This document shows positions 1-6,428 of a stretch of DNA of 6,428 bases, piece after piece. The translations under genes and the position numbers were made by a program. The number at the start of each line of letters is the position of its first letter. The stretch's first letter is position 1. Origin of the DNA: Candidatus Omnitrophota bacterium (lineage in GTDB: Bacteria; Omnitrophota; Gorgyraeia; Gygaellales; Profunditerraquicolaceae). The notes under the pieces are model-generated. The model saw nothing but the letters and a program-made list of their open reading frames with translations, searched no databases and was not told the DNA's origin. The stretch is taken from the NCBI GenBank assembly GCA_016867095.1, contig VGKK01000064.1, positions 1-6,428 on the forward strand, given 5' to 3'.

Positions 1-994
1 TTTCTGCTTTCTCCAGGCCCTTGATGGAATGTATCATCGCCAGCTGCACATCTTCCGGCAGGCTGGTAGATAAACCATTCGGATAGATTTCGTTAGCCTC
101 TAAACCTTGCGGCTCCAGAAAAATCTGATGCCTTTCTTTGCCGCTGAATTTGACCACCTTATCTTCTACCGAAGGGCAGTATCTTACGCCGGAGGCCTTG
201 ATGACGCCGGTATAAAGCGGAGAACGATCCAGGTTATCCAGGATAATCCGGTGCGTTTCCTTATTAGTATAGGTAATATGGCAAGGAATCTGTTTCTGCG
301 CCAACCCTGCCGTGGAAAAAGAAAACGGCCGCGGCAGGACGTCGCCCTCTTGAAGAGTAGCCTGGGAAAAATCTATCGTATTTTTATCCAGGCGCGGGCA
401 GGTGCCGGTCTTAAACCGCAACAGCCTAAAGCCCAATGCCTTTAAGTTTCCGGCCAGGCCAATGCTTGCCGGCTCGCCCAGCCTCCCGCCGCTGGAATGT
501 TTCAGGCCCAGATGCATTAAACCGTCCAGAAAAGTCCCCGGGCAGATAATCACGCAAGCTGAACGGAGCTCCTCTTTTTTATCCGTGATAACGCCGGTGA
601 CGATATCCGCCTTAACGATTAATTCCTTTACCTCGGCCTGCGCTATAAAGAGATTATCCTGCCTAGCGGTTAACCGGCGCATATAATCCTGGTATCTAAA
701 CATATCTATCTGCGCGCGCGAAGACTGGACTGCCGCTCCCTTAGAGGCATTCAGCATGCGGTATTGTATGGCGCAGGCATCTGCGGCTTTAGCCATCTGG
801 CCGCCCAAGGCGTCAATTTCCTTTACCAGCTGGCCTTTGCCTACGCCGCCGATTGCCGGGTTGCAGCTCATTTTGCCGATAGTATCCCGGCTTAAGGTCA
901 CTAGGAGCGTCCGGCAACCCATCCGGCTGGCTGCCAGGCCGGCTTCAATTCCCGCGTGCCCGCCACCAATTACTATCACATCATAGTCGTTCAT
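1..994 (-). CDS. mnmG: tRNA uridine-5-carboxymethylaminomethyl modification enzyme MnmG (GidA), N-terminal part
   Basis: FAD-dependent cytosolic enzyme that works with the GTPase MnmE to install the carboxymethylaminomethyl (or aminomethyl) group at C5 of wobble uridine 34 in certain tRNAs. The visible 331 codons begin MNDYDVIVIGGGHAGIEAG, a Rossmann GxGxxG dinucleotide-binding fold, followed by SCNPAIGGVGKG around residue 44, the SKGAAVQSSRAQ segment, GGRLGEP, and RYCPSVEDK around residue 273. The last visible residues include NEIYPNGLSTSLP, a hallmark of the family. Cys44 and Cys273 match the two cysteines known to be essential in E. coli MnmG (47 and 277). The gene runs off the left edge; the family is usually about 600-650 residues, so roughly half is missing. 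The start at 994 matches family N-termini; an in-frame ATG at 1003 would add only Met-Thr-Cys. The ribosome binding site is weak (GGGA, 8 bases upstream of 994). Family-conserved TGTPPR reads TGTCPR here (Cys199). Confidence 0.96.
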   Translation of the reverse strand, partial: MNDYDVIVIGGGHAGIEAGLAASRMGCRTLLVTLSRDTIGKMSCNPAIGGVGKGQLVKEIDALGGQMAKAADACAIQYRMLNASKGAAVQSSRAQIDMFRYQDYMRRLTARQDNLFIAQAEVKELIVKADIVTGVITDKKEELRSACVIICPGTFLDGLMHLGLKHSSGGRLGEPASIGLAGNLKALGFRLLRFKTGTCPRLDKNTIDFSQATLQEGDVLPRPFSFSTAGLAQKQIPCHITYTNKETHRIILDNLDRSPLYTGVIKASGVRYCPSVEDKVVKFSGKERHQIFLEPQGLEANEIYPNGLSTSLPEDVQLAMIHSIKGLEKAE

Positions 995-1009
995 ACAAGT
1001 CATCCCGGA

Positions 1010-1074
1010 TCACCAAGTCACCATGTCACCACGTCACCCGATACTGGTGACCTTGTGACTTTGTGACCTGGTGA
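1010..1074. repeat. Palindromic array of GTGAC/GTCAC units with exact 8-bp spacing
   Basis: The left arm has GTCAC at 1017, 1025 and 1033, plus a degenerate ATCAC at 1009. The right arm has the complement GTGAC at 1047, 1055, 1063 and 1071. Each series has an exact 8-bp period. The arms pair over 29 positions around a 7-base loop (1039-1045), with only five mismatches, all falling in the short spacers between units. Either strand could therefore form a long hairpin. It lies between the apgM stop and the mnmG start, inside the predicted mnmG leader. It may be a dispersed intergenic palindrome, a multi-site protein-binding array, or an RNA structure affecting mnmG translation; the sequence alone does not decide. 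No run of T follows on either side, so a standard intrinsic terminator is unlikely. Confidence 0.85.
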
Positions 1075-1090
1075 CCAATTATCTAAGTTT

Positions 1091-1119
1091 ATTATACTAG
1101 TCTCTCGCGGAATTTACAA
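1091..1119 (-). promoter_or_regulatory. Probable sigma-70-type promoter for mnmG
   Basis: Read on the minus strand, TTGTAA (1119-1114, four of six matches to TTGACA) is followed after exactly 17 bases by a perfect TATAAT (1096-1091). The -10 box abuts the TAG stop codon of apgM, and the -35 box lies inside the end of apgM. Transcription would start near 1084, giving a leader of about 90 bases that consists mostly of the palindromic repeat. Its placement just ahead of mnmG, and the loss of tight gene spacing there, support a separate transcription unit. This is a motif match only. Confidence 0.55.
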
Positions 1120-2380
1120 GGAGGGGCATAATGTCAGTGCCGCAGATTTCGCCGATTGAGCCGCGCGCGGCCGCCTTTTCCGAGAAACTCATTGAGCCGT
1201 CGGCAGGGATATTACCGCCGTAAATCACGAGGGGCACCGGATCAGACGAATGCGCCTTAATCGCGCAGGCTGTGGAATGGTCCGCGGTCACCGCGATAAT
1301 GGTACCTGCGGTATCCAACTTGGGCAGGAGGCTGGCAAAGAAAAACTTGTCAATCGCCTCAATAATTTCTTTCTTCTTGTTAAAATTCCCGTCGTGCGCC
1401 GGCTCATCCGGGCCCTTGATATGCACGTAGATGCCGTCGTATTTGGCGATTGAATCTAAGGCGACCTTGGCCCAGACCGGATAATCCACGTCCAAATGGC
1501 CGCTGGCCTTGGGCACCTCAATAATCTGCATACCGGTCAAAAGCGCGATGCCTCTTTCCACGGGCATCTCCACAAATGAACCGAACCTTATATTATAGAG
1601 GCTGTCTATCTTGGGAAATTCAGGCAGGCGGTCTCCGGCATCCCGCGATAAAATAACATTGCCGGCCATTTTACCCTCGGCAATCCTTTTTTTATTGACC
1701 GCGGAATCATTTAAAACCTTGTGAGATTTTTCGGTGAATTCGTTAAGCAGGCTGGCTGCCTCTTTGGCCGCGCCGGCTTCTTCATACCCCGGCATAGGCT
1801 GGGACAACATCACCAGATTTTCAAATTTCTCCTTAGCCAGGCCGAATACGCCCTGGCGGTCATAGGCCGGGTCGGTATTGGTAATCCAGGCGGATAATTT
1901 AGAACGTATCCCCCTGATAACCAGAACCCCGCGGTGGCCGATGGTATTCTTAAATTCAAAGGTAGCGCCGGACAAGGTAACCTTTGTGTTTATTTCTTTA
2001 GCCAAGGCCGTGGCCTCGGCAGTAGTTAAATTCCTTCCTACCCGGCGGTCTTTAATGGTCTTTGCGTCGGCGTCAACCGTGGCAAAATTGACGCGTAAGG
2101 CCAGGTCTCCTTCTTTAATATCTAAACCTTCGGCAAAAGCCTCTAAGGGGCCCCTGCCGGTATAATATTTATGCGCGTCATAACCCAAAAGGCTGATTAC
2201 CGCGATATCCGACTCCGGGGCAATGCCCTTTTTTACCGGATAAACCAGGCCGGTCCTGCCTTTCTGCGCCAGGCGGTCCATATTCGGCGTCATTGCCGCC
2301 TCCAATGGAGTTTTATTGCCTAATTCCTTTATCGGCAGGTCGCCTAAGCCGTCAAGCACGATGTATAATATTTTTTTCAT
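1097..2380 (-). CDS. apgM: 2,3-bisphosphoglycerate-independent phosphoglycerate mutase, archaeal type (ApgM)
   Basis: Interconverts 3-phosphoglycerate and 2-phosphoglycerate in glycolysis and gluconeogenesis; cytosolic, metal-dependent, alkaline phosphatase superfamily. The 427-residue protein is close to the family's usual length of about 400. Visible motifs in order: KKILYIVLDGLGDLP at the start (metal-binding Asp), APESDIAVISLLGYD near residue 55 (expected to contain the Ser that forms the phosphoserine), YYTGRGPLEAFAEG, DRRVGR, HRGVLVIRG, IKGPDEPAHDGNF in the C-terminal third, and VTADHSTACAIKAHSSDPVP (metal-binding Asp/His). The start at 2380 is chosen because the family begins right at this KKILYIVLDG strand; a longer in-frame extension to 2509 would add 43 residues that only shadow the end of nrdJ. 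ATG follows the nrdJ TAA stop after one base, with no clear Shine-Dalgarno sequence, which suggests translational coupling. The stop is TAG at 1099-1097. The family is commonest in archaea but occurs in several bacterial phyla. Confidence 0.95.
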   Translation of the reverse strand: MKKILYIVLDGLGDLPIKELGNKTPLEAAMTPNMDRLAQKGRTGLVYPVKKGIAPESDIAVISLLGYDAHKYYTGRGPLEAFAEGLDIKEGDLALRVNFATVDADAKTIKDRRVGRNLTTAEATALAKEINTKVTLSGATFEFKNTIGHRGVLVIRGIRSKLSAWITNTDPAYDRQGVFGLAKEKFENLVMLSQPMPGYEEAGAAKEAASLLNEFTEKSHKVLNDSAVNKKRIAEGKMAGNVILSRDAGDRLPEFPKIDSLYNIRFGSFVEMPVERGIALLTGMQIIEVPKASGHLDVDYPVWAKVALDSIAKYDGIYVHIKGPDEPAHDGNFNKKKEIIEAIDKFFFASLLPKLDTAGTIIAVTADHSTACAIKAHSSDPVPLVIYGGNIPADGSMSFSEKAAARGSIGEICGTDIMPLLVNSARD

Positions 2381-2381
2381 A

Positions 2382-5300
2382 TTAGCACTTGGAAAATCCG
2401 CAGGCATGGCACTTCTGACAGCCTTCTTCGTGGCGCAGCGCCCCGCCGCAATCCGGACAGACGCCCACAATATCGCCGCGGTCATCGGCCTCAGAAATAA
2501 CCGGTTCATCCTCGTGAGAATGTTTCATCGCCACAGTTGCCGCCTCTGCCGCGGCCTTAAGCGGCTGCTCGCCGGCAGCCAGCCTTCTTTCAATCACCCG
2601 GGCAATAGCGTCGGCGCAGGAGAAAATGCGCTGGCCTTTTTCCCAGGAGGGGCTGGGGCAACGGATATTGCGCAGCTGCTCAATAATAGACTTTACCTCT
2701 ATCTCGGAACGAAAGGCCAAAGACACCAGCCTGCCGATGGCCTCCAGTTGCGACGCGGCGCATCCGCCGGCCTTGCCCATCTGGGTAAAAAGTTCAAAGG
2801 GCTTGCCCTGCTCATCCACATTTATCGTCACATAAAGATTCCCGCAGCCGGTGGCGACCTTGGTAGTGGTGCCGATAATCACTTCCGGCCGGGGGCGCGG
2901 GGCGATTTCCTTCTTAAAATCCTGCGCCCTGGCATCCTGTTTCTCCTGGGGCTTGCCGACATTTAAAACCTGCTCCTCGCGGCTCCGGTCGCGATAGATA
3001 GTAATGCCCTTGCATCCCAATTCATAAGCCAAAAGATAGGCCTTCCTTACCTCTTCAACCGCGGCCTCATTAGGAAAATTTATCGTCTTGGAGGTGGCAT
3101 TATGCACATACTTTTGAAACGCCGCCTGCATGCGCACGTGCCATTCCGGAGTAATATCATGCGCGGTAACAAATACCCGCTTTACATCTTCGGGTATGCC
3201 TTCAATATCCTGGAGTGAAGATTTTTCGGCAATCTTCTCCATCAATTCCCGGCTGTAAAATCCCCTTTCCCTGGCAACTTCCTCAAACAAAGGGTCCACT
3301 TCTACCAATTTATCGTTATCCATGACATTGCGATAATAAGAGATGGCAAATAAAGGCTCAACCCCCGAGGAAGACGGCCCGGCGATAATACTGATGGTGC
3401 CGGTGGGGGCAATGGTGGTTAAGGTGGCGTTGCGCAGCTTTAAGCTGTTTTCCTTCCGGTCATAAATACTGCCTTTAAACGCCGGGAATGTCCCCTTATG
3501 TTTACCTAACTCCAGAGATTCCCTGGTGGCCTCCTCCAGGATAAAAGACATCGCCTTTTCAGCCAGGGCCACGGCCTCGTCGCTGTTATAAGGCGTATTC
3601 AAACGGATTAATAAGCTCGCCCAGCCCATTACCCCTAAGCCGATTTTGCGCGTAAGCTTAGTTGCCTTTTCAATCTGCGGCAGGGGAAATTTATTCACGT
3701 CAATAAGGTTATCCAGAAAATGCACGGCGAGGCGGACTACTTCTTTTAATCTGCCCCAGTCAATTTCATAACGGCCGTTAACCTGGCGGCACATCATCGC
3801 TAAATTTATTGAACCCAGGTCGCAACTCTCATAGGGCAAAATAGGCTGTTCGCCGCAATTATGCGCCACAAAACCATTTGCGTCAAAATAATTCAATCCG
3901 GGAATCTGGGTATCGTAAACTTCCTCCATACCATCAAAAGCTATATCTTCTATTGTTACGGCAAAGAAATCTCTATTAACCGTCCTTTTATAACTTTTTA
4001 TAATCTTCTCTAATCTTGCCTGCTTATCCCTATCCTCAAACCCAATCCTCCGGGCAAACTTAAGGATACTCTCATTAGAAATAACTAACTCATGCTGGGC
4101 GCGGATATTATACTGCGCATAACCACCTTTACCGTCGGGAAGAGCATGAACCCCTTCTTTCCTTCTGAAGGTATAAATCTTCGAATATATACCTAATCTA
4201 AAAAGAACTCTCTGGGCCGCCTGAAGAATAGAAAGATTACTCTGGGCCAATCGCACAGAAGAGCCTTTTTCTGGATTCACCAGTACCGTACCGTCTGTAT
4301 CAAATAAGCCCCTTAGTAACCCCCTGCAAAAATCCGCAGAGCACCCTTCTATTTGTTCATTAATATCTTTCTCCCTCTGTTTTAAGCCTAAACCGAAAGC
4401 AAAATCGCTTAAAGACGCCAGTGCTAATCTGAATTCGTTCCTTTCCTTAATCTCTACCCAACCGGAAAAATCACTGCGATGTTTAAATCCATCCAGCGAA
4501 TTCATAACTGCCGCTCTTACATCCTCACAACCCTGCGTTCTGCCCCAAGAAGCCAAAACCGCGCTATTGCTCTTAATAGTTCCATCGCCTATCAATAAAC
4601 CTATTAAATACCCTTCCTTAAAACTATACCTGCCCTTCCAGTTCGCCTGACCATGATTATTAATAACTACCTGATCTCCAGCTTCCAATCTGCCTGCCTC
4701 TATCCATTCGGTTTCAATGCGATATCTCGTTCTTTTTTTAATTCTCATTAAAGGATGGTTTAAAGTCAGTCGTATCTGCGGCCCCTCCTTGGTCGTAAGT
4801 CCATAAATAGGTTTGACGCCGGTAGTAAAAAATCCTGCCTCTCCGCTCTTCCAGCGTTTTCCATTAACCAAAGCAATAAATTCTTTACCTATAAGACTCT
4901 TAACTTGGCAAGGCCCGCCTTCGGTCATAGTCCAGGTATCCGCGGTAATACACGGATTGGTAGATTCAATTTTGCCTAATTTCGGCGTAGGGTTGCCTTG
5001 ATTAATCCGGTCAATAAAAATAATTCCCGGTTCGCCATTCTTGTGCGCCTGCTTAACGATTAAATCAAAAACCTCTCTGCTGTTAAGCTGCCGTACCACC
5101 TTTTGCGTGTGCGGGTCAATTAAATCGTAATCCTCGCCTTTTTCCAGCTTTTGCATAAACTCGTCGGTGATAGCGACGGAAATATTAAAATTGGTAATCT
5201 GTTTATCGCTTTCCTTGCAAGTGATAAACTCCAAAATGTCCGGATGGTCCACGCGCAAAATGCCCATATTGGCGCCGCGCCGGGTACCGCCTTGTTTAAC

Positions 5301-6428
5301 AGCCTCAGTTGCCGCGTCATAGACCTTCATAAAGGAAACCGGGCCAGAGGCAATGCCGCCGGTAGTCCTGACTACCGCGTTCTTCGGCCGCAAGCGCGAA
5401 AAGGAAAATCCAGTGCCTCCTCCCGACTGGTGGATTAAAGAGGTAACCTTGAGCGTCTCAAATATTGACTGCATGGAATCTTCAATGGGCAAAGTAAAAC
5501 AGTTATGAACAGCAACCATATTTGCACAATAAGAATGGTCTTCTTCTACTTCAAGATTATACACGGTACCGCCATAATCTTCTTCTGTAATCTCAATTAT
5601 GGGAGTAAAAATTCTGCTGTCATGAATAATTTCTCGCCTAAACTCAATACCGTTATGAGGAAAACTCTTTTCTAGAAATTCATTTATTAATTTAGTCCCC
5701 TGTATTCCGCTAACCTGACATTTTACCGGCTGTACCCTGCCTATCTTAGGCATTGAACAAAAATTAAGCGAAGTAAAAATTCCTGCTCTTGCTAATATCT
5801 GCCAAGCAGAATAAACAAGTTGCGTATTGCACATAACCAATTGCGTAGAAAAGTTATTTCCATTTTTAAAAGTGCAGCTGTCTCCTCTAAACATGCCGCT
5901 AAGTAAACCTTTTTGCTTATCTTTTGGCAAAAGAACAATCCATTGAGGAATTTCTTTTATATTATAACCTGTACCAAAGAGTTTTATAAAAAACTGTGCT
6001 AATGCCTTGGAATGGAACCTTATAGAAATCCACTTTCGATCACTATTATTTGTTTCTTCTATATGGCTAGATATACCAAATTTATTTTCAACTATATTTA
6101 AAACATCCTCGCCATAATGTCTTTCTTGAATAGAAAAGACAAAACGCAAGCTCCTATTTTCGCTAACACATCCCTCAGAAAGATAATAGCCGAATAAACG
6201 TAACAAATCTTCATCCACTGCTATGACATTCTTAATTGGCTTAACCTGCTTGGAAATCTCACCTGACCTGTTTCTATTTTGAGTGTGAAGACTTCCGTCC
6301 TTGCGGACATAAGTTCTAATATCTTCGTTTTTCTCGTATAGGTATCCATTTTTTTCTATAATATTTTCGTCTTTAATAAAATCTGTGATGGAAATGATAT
6401 CAACATCCATAATTTCTTCGGGAAAAGC
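2382..6428 (-). CDS. nrdJ: Adenosylcobalamin-dependent class II ribonucleotide reductase NrdJ with two inteins, N-terminus off the window
   Basis: Reduces ribonucleotides to deoxyribonucleotides using coenzyme B12 to generate a protein thiyl radical; cytosolic and oxygen-independent. The frame is open to the right edge, so the true start is outside; the ATG at 6410 lies inside intein 1. Host segments visible: 5501-4953 (183 residues, CFTLPIEDSM, GGGTGFSFSRLRP, GGTRRGANMG, GEPGIIFID, ESTNP) and 3857-2385 (491 residues, CGEQPILPYESCDLGS, TRKIGLGVMGWA, APTGTISIIAGPSSSGVEP, SKTINFPNEA). The first redox Cys is at 5501-5499, the thiyl Cys at 3857-3855 and the second redox Cys at 3824-3822, with the Asn of NPC and the Glu of CGE also present. 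Thiyl and second redox Cys are 11 residues apart, as in Thermotoga maritima NrdJ. The C-terminus has a TSCPD domain (about 2882-2586) and a tail with six cysteines (2459-2385, CPDC, CQKCHACGFSKC), the zinc-ribbon-like thiol-exchange tail usual in the family. Followed after one base by apgM. Confidence 0.96.
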   Translation of the reverse strand, partial: AFPEEIMDVDIISITDFIKDENIIEKNGYLYEKNEDIRTYVRKDGSLHTQNRNRSGEISKQVKPIKNVIAVDEDLLRLFGYYLSEGCVSENRSLRFVFSIQERHYGEDVLNIVENKFGISSHIEETNNSDRKWISIRFHSKALAQFFIKLFGTGYNIKEIPQWIVLLPKDKQKGLLSGMFRGDSCTFKNGNNFSTQLVMCNTQLVYSAWQILARAGIFTSLNFCSMPKIGRVQPVKCQVSGIQGTKLINEFLEKSFPHNGIEFRREIIHDSRIFTPIIEITEEDYGGTVYNLEVEEDHSYCANMVAVHNCFTLPIEDSMQSIFETLKVTSLIHQSGGGTGFSFSRLRPKNAVVRTTGGIASGPVSFMKVYDAATEAVKQGGTRRGANMGILRVDHPDILEFITCKESDKQITNFNISVAITDEFMQKLEKGEDYDLIDPHTQKVVRQLNSREVFDLIVKQAHKNGEPGIIFIDRINQGNPTPKLGKIESTNPCITADTWTMTEGGPCQVKSLIGKEFIALVNGKRWKSGEAGFFTTGVKPIYGLTTKEGPQIRLTLNHPLMRIKKRTRYRIETEWIEAGRLEAGDQVVINNHGQANWKGRYSFKEGYLIGLLIGDGTIKSNSAVLASWGRTQGCEDVRAAVMNSLDGFKHRSDFSGWVEIKERNEFRLALASLSDFAFGLGLKQREKDINEQIEGCSADFCRGLLRGLFDTDGTVLVNPEKGSSVRLAQSNLSILQAAQRVLFRLGIYSKIYTFRRKEGVHALPDGKGGYAQYNIRAQHELVISNESILKFARRIGFEDRDKQARLEKIIKSYKRTVNRDFFAVTIEDIAFDGMEEVYDTQIPGLNYFDANGFVAHNCGEQPILPYESCDLGSINLAMMCRQVNGRYEIDWGRLKEVVRLAVHFLDNLIDVNKFPLPQIEKATKLTRKIGLGVMGWASLLIRLNTPYNSDEAVALAEKAMSFILEEATRESLELGKHKGTFPAFKGSIYDRKENSLKLRNATLTTIAPTGTISIIAGPSSSGVEPLFAISYYRNVMDNDKLVEVDPLFEEVARERGFYSRELMEKIAEKSSLQDIEGIPEDVKRVFVTAHDITPEWHVRMQAAFQKYVHNATSKTINFPNEAAVEEVRKAYLLAYELGCKGITIYRDRSREEQVLNVGKPQEKQDARAQDFKKEIAPRPRPEVIIGTTTKVATGCGNLYVTINVDEQGKPFELFTQMGKAGGCAASQLEAIGRLVSLAFRSEIEVKSIIEQLRNIRCPSPSWEKGQRIFSCADAIARVIERRLAAGEQPLKAAAEAATVAMKHSHEDEPVISEADDRGDIVGVCPDCGGALRHEEGCQKCHACGFSKC
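3858..4952 (-). other. Intein 2 in NrdJ: complete, 365 residues, with LAGLIDADG homing endonuclease
   Basis: In-frame protein-splicing element between ESTNP and CGEQP, so the +1 residue is the thiyl-radical cysteine. By intein residue: block A starts at Cys1 (CITADTWTMTEGG); block B has the TxxH motif Thr63-Leu-Asn-His66 followed by Pro; LAGLIDADG motif 1 is YLIGLLIGDGTI (115-126, acidic Asp123); motif 2 is RGLLRGLFDTDGTV (210-223, acidic Asp220); block F is VYDTQIPGLNYFDANG (345-360); block G is FVAHN with penultimate His364 and terminal Asn365, then Cys+1. All core splicing residues are present, and both endonuclease acids are kept, so splicing and perhaps homing activity are expected. Block F has Asn where many inteins have His (LNYF rather than xHxF). 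Local G+C in sampled 60-base stretches is 37-43%, below the host gene. The length fits a full intein with an endonuclease domain rather than a mini-intein. Confidence 0.95.
5502..6428 (-). other. Intein 1 in NrdJ: C-terminal 309 residues, LAGLIDADG type, N-terminus off the window
   Basis: The right end of the nrdJ frame does not resemble ribonucleotide reductase but matches the C-terminal two thirds or more of an intein. LAGLIDADG motif 1 is LRLFGYYLSEG (6203-6171, acidic Glu) and motif 2 is GLLSGMFRGDS (5909-5877, acidic Asp). Block F is VYNLEVEEDHSYCANM and block G is VAVHN with terminal Asn at 5504-5502, followed by Cys+1, the first redox-active cysteine of NrdJ (CFTLP). Blocks A and B, including the catalytic first residue, would lie beyond the edge; a total of about 400 residues is a reasonable guess. 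Sampled G+C is only 27-33%, far below the host segments and lower than intein 2, pointing to a separate and perhaps more recent arrival. Splicing competence cannot be fully judged without the N-terminal blocks. Confidence 0.93.

Noticed and set aside
1008..1076. Intrinsic terminator for apgM
   Set aside because: The hairpin is long and mismatched, and on the minus strand it is followed by GGGATGACTTGT rather than a T-run; the other side is not a T-run either.
1009..1076. Short CRISPR array
   Set aside because: The units are 5 bp at 8-bp spacing and switch orientation at the centre; there are no 20-40 bp repeats with unique spacers.
995..1096. Replication origin next to mnmG, as in some bacteria where gidA neighbours oriC
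   Set aside because: I see no DnaA-box-like TTATNCACA sequences, and the gap is only 102 bases with apgM on the other side.
2381..2509. 43-residue N-terminal extension of ApgM from an upstream in-frame ATG at 2509
   Set aside because: It overlaps the nrdJ C-terminal cysteine-rich tail in another frame, has no family resemblance, and the ApgM fold begins exactly at the ATG at 2380.
2316..2966. Plus-strand open frame of 216 codons, and similar shorter plus-strand frames
   Set aside because: It lies antisense to the well-supported nrdJ C-terminus and apgM start, and its translation resembles no known protein. The other plus-strand frames are likewise shadows of mnmG, apgM or nrdJ.
5120..5320. 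66-codon minus-strand open frame
   Set aside because: It lies within the nrdJ host segment in a different frame and has no recognisable features.
6408..6410. ATG at 6410 as the start of the nrdJ gene
   Set aside because: The frame continues open to the window edge at 6428, and this ATG falls in the middle of an intein, well after where its N-terminal splicing blocks should be.

Overview
The window shows three minus-strand genes in the transcription order nrdJ, apgM, mnmG. It comes from a bacterium, because MnmG is a bacterial-type tRNA-modification enzyme. An adenosylcobalamin-dependent (class II) ribonucleotide reductase and an archaeal-type phosphoglycerate mutase suggest an anaerobic or microaerobic lineage, perhaps an uncultured candidate phylum (Omnitrophica-like is only a guess). 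The host genes are moderately to strongly GC-rich, about 50-70% G+C in the stretches I counted. Both ends of the window cut through genes: mnmG on the left and nrdJ on the right.

Positions 2382-6428 hold most of nrdJ as a single uninterrupted reading frame containing two inteins. Intein 1 (5502-6428, its N-terminal part lies off the window) ends directly before the first redox-active cysteine of the reductase. Intein 2 (3858-4952, complete, 365 residues) sits directly before the cysteine that carries the catalytic thiyl radical. Both have LAGLIDADG homing-endonuclease motifs with their acidic residues kept, and both end in His-Asn followed by Cys, so both look able to splice. They are clearly more AT-rich than the host gene, as expected for transferred elements. 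The visible reductase part totals 674 residues after splicing and ends in a TSCPD domain and a cysteine-rich tail.

Positions 1097-2380 encode a phosphoglycerate mutase of the ApgM family, which starts one base after the nrdJ stop codon and is probably translationally coupled to it. Downstream, a 102-base gap (995-1096) carries a good sigma-70-like promoter pointing at mnmG and a 65-base palindrome built from 8-bp-spaced GTGAC/GTCAC units. mnmG follows, with 331 codons visible.

The genes do not form one pathway: they cover DNA precursor synthesis, central carbon metabolism and tRNA wobble-uridine modification. nrdJ and apgM look like one transcript, while mnmG has a promoter of its own. The most notable content is the double intein at catalytic cysteines and the palindromic GTGAC array in the mnmG leader. 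All sizeable plus-strand open frames are shadows of these genes.
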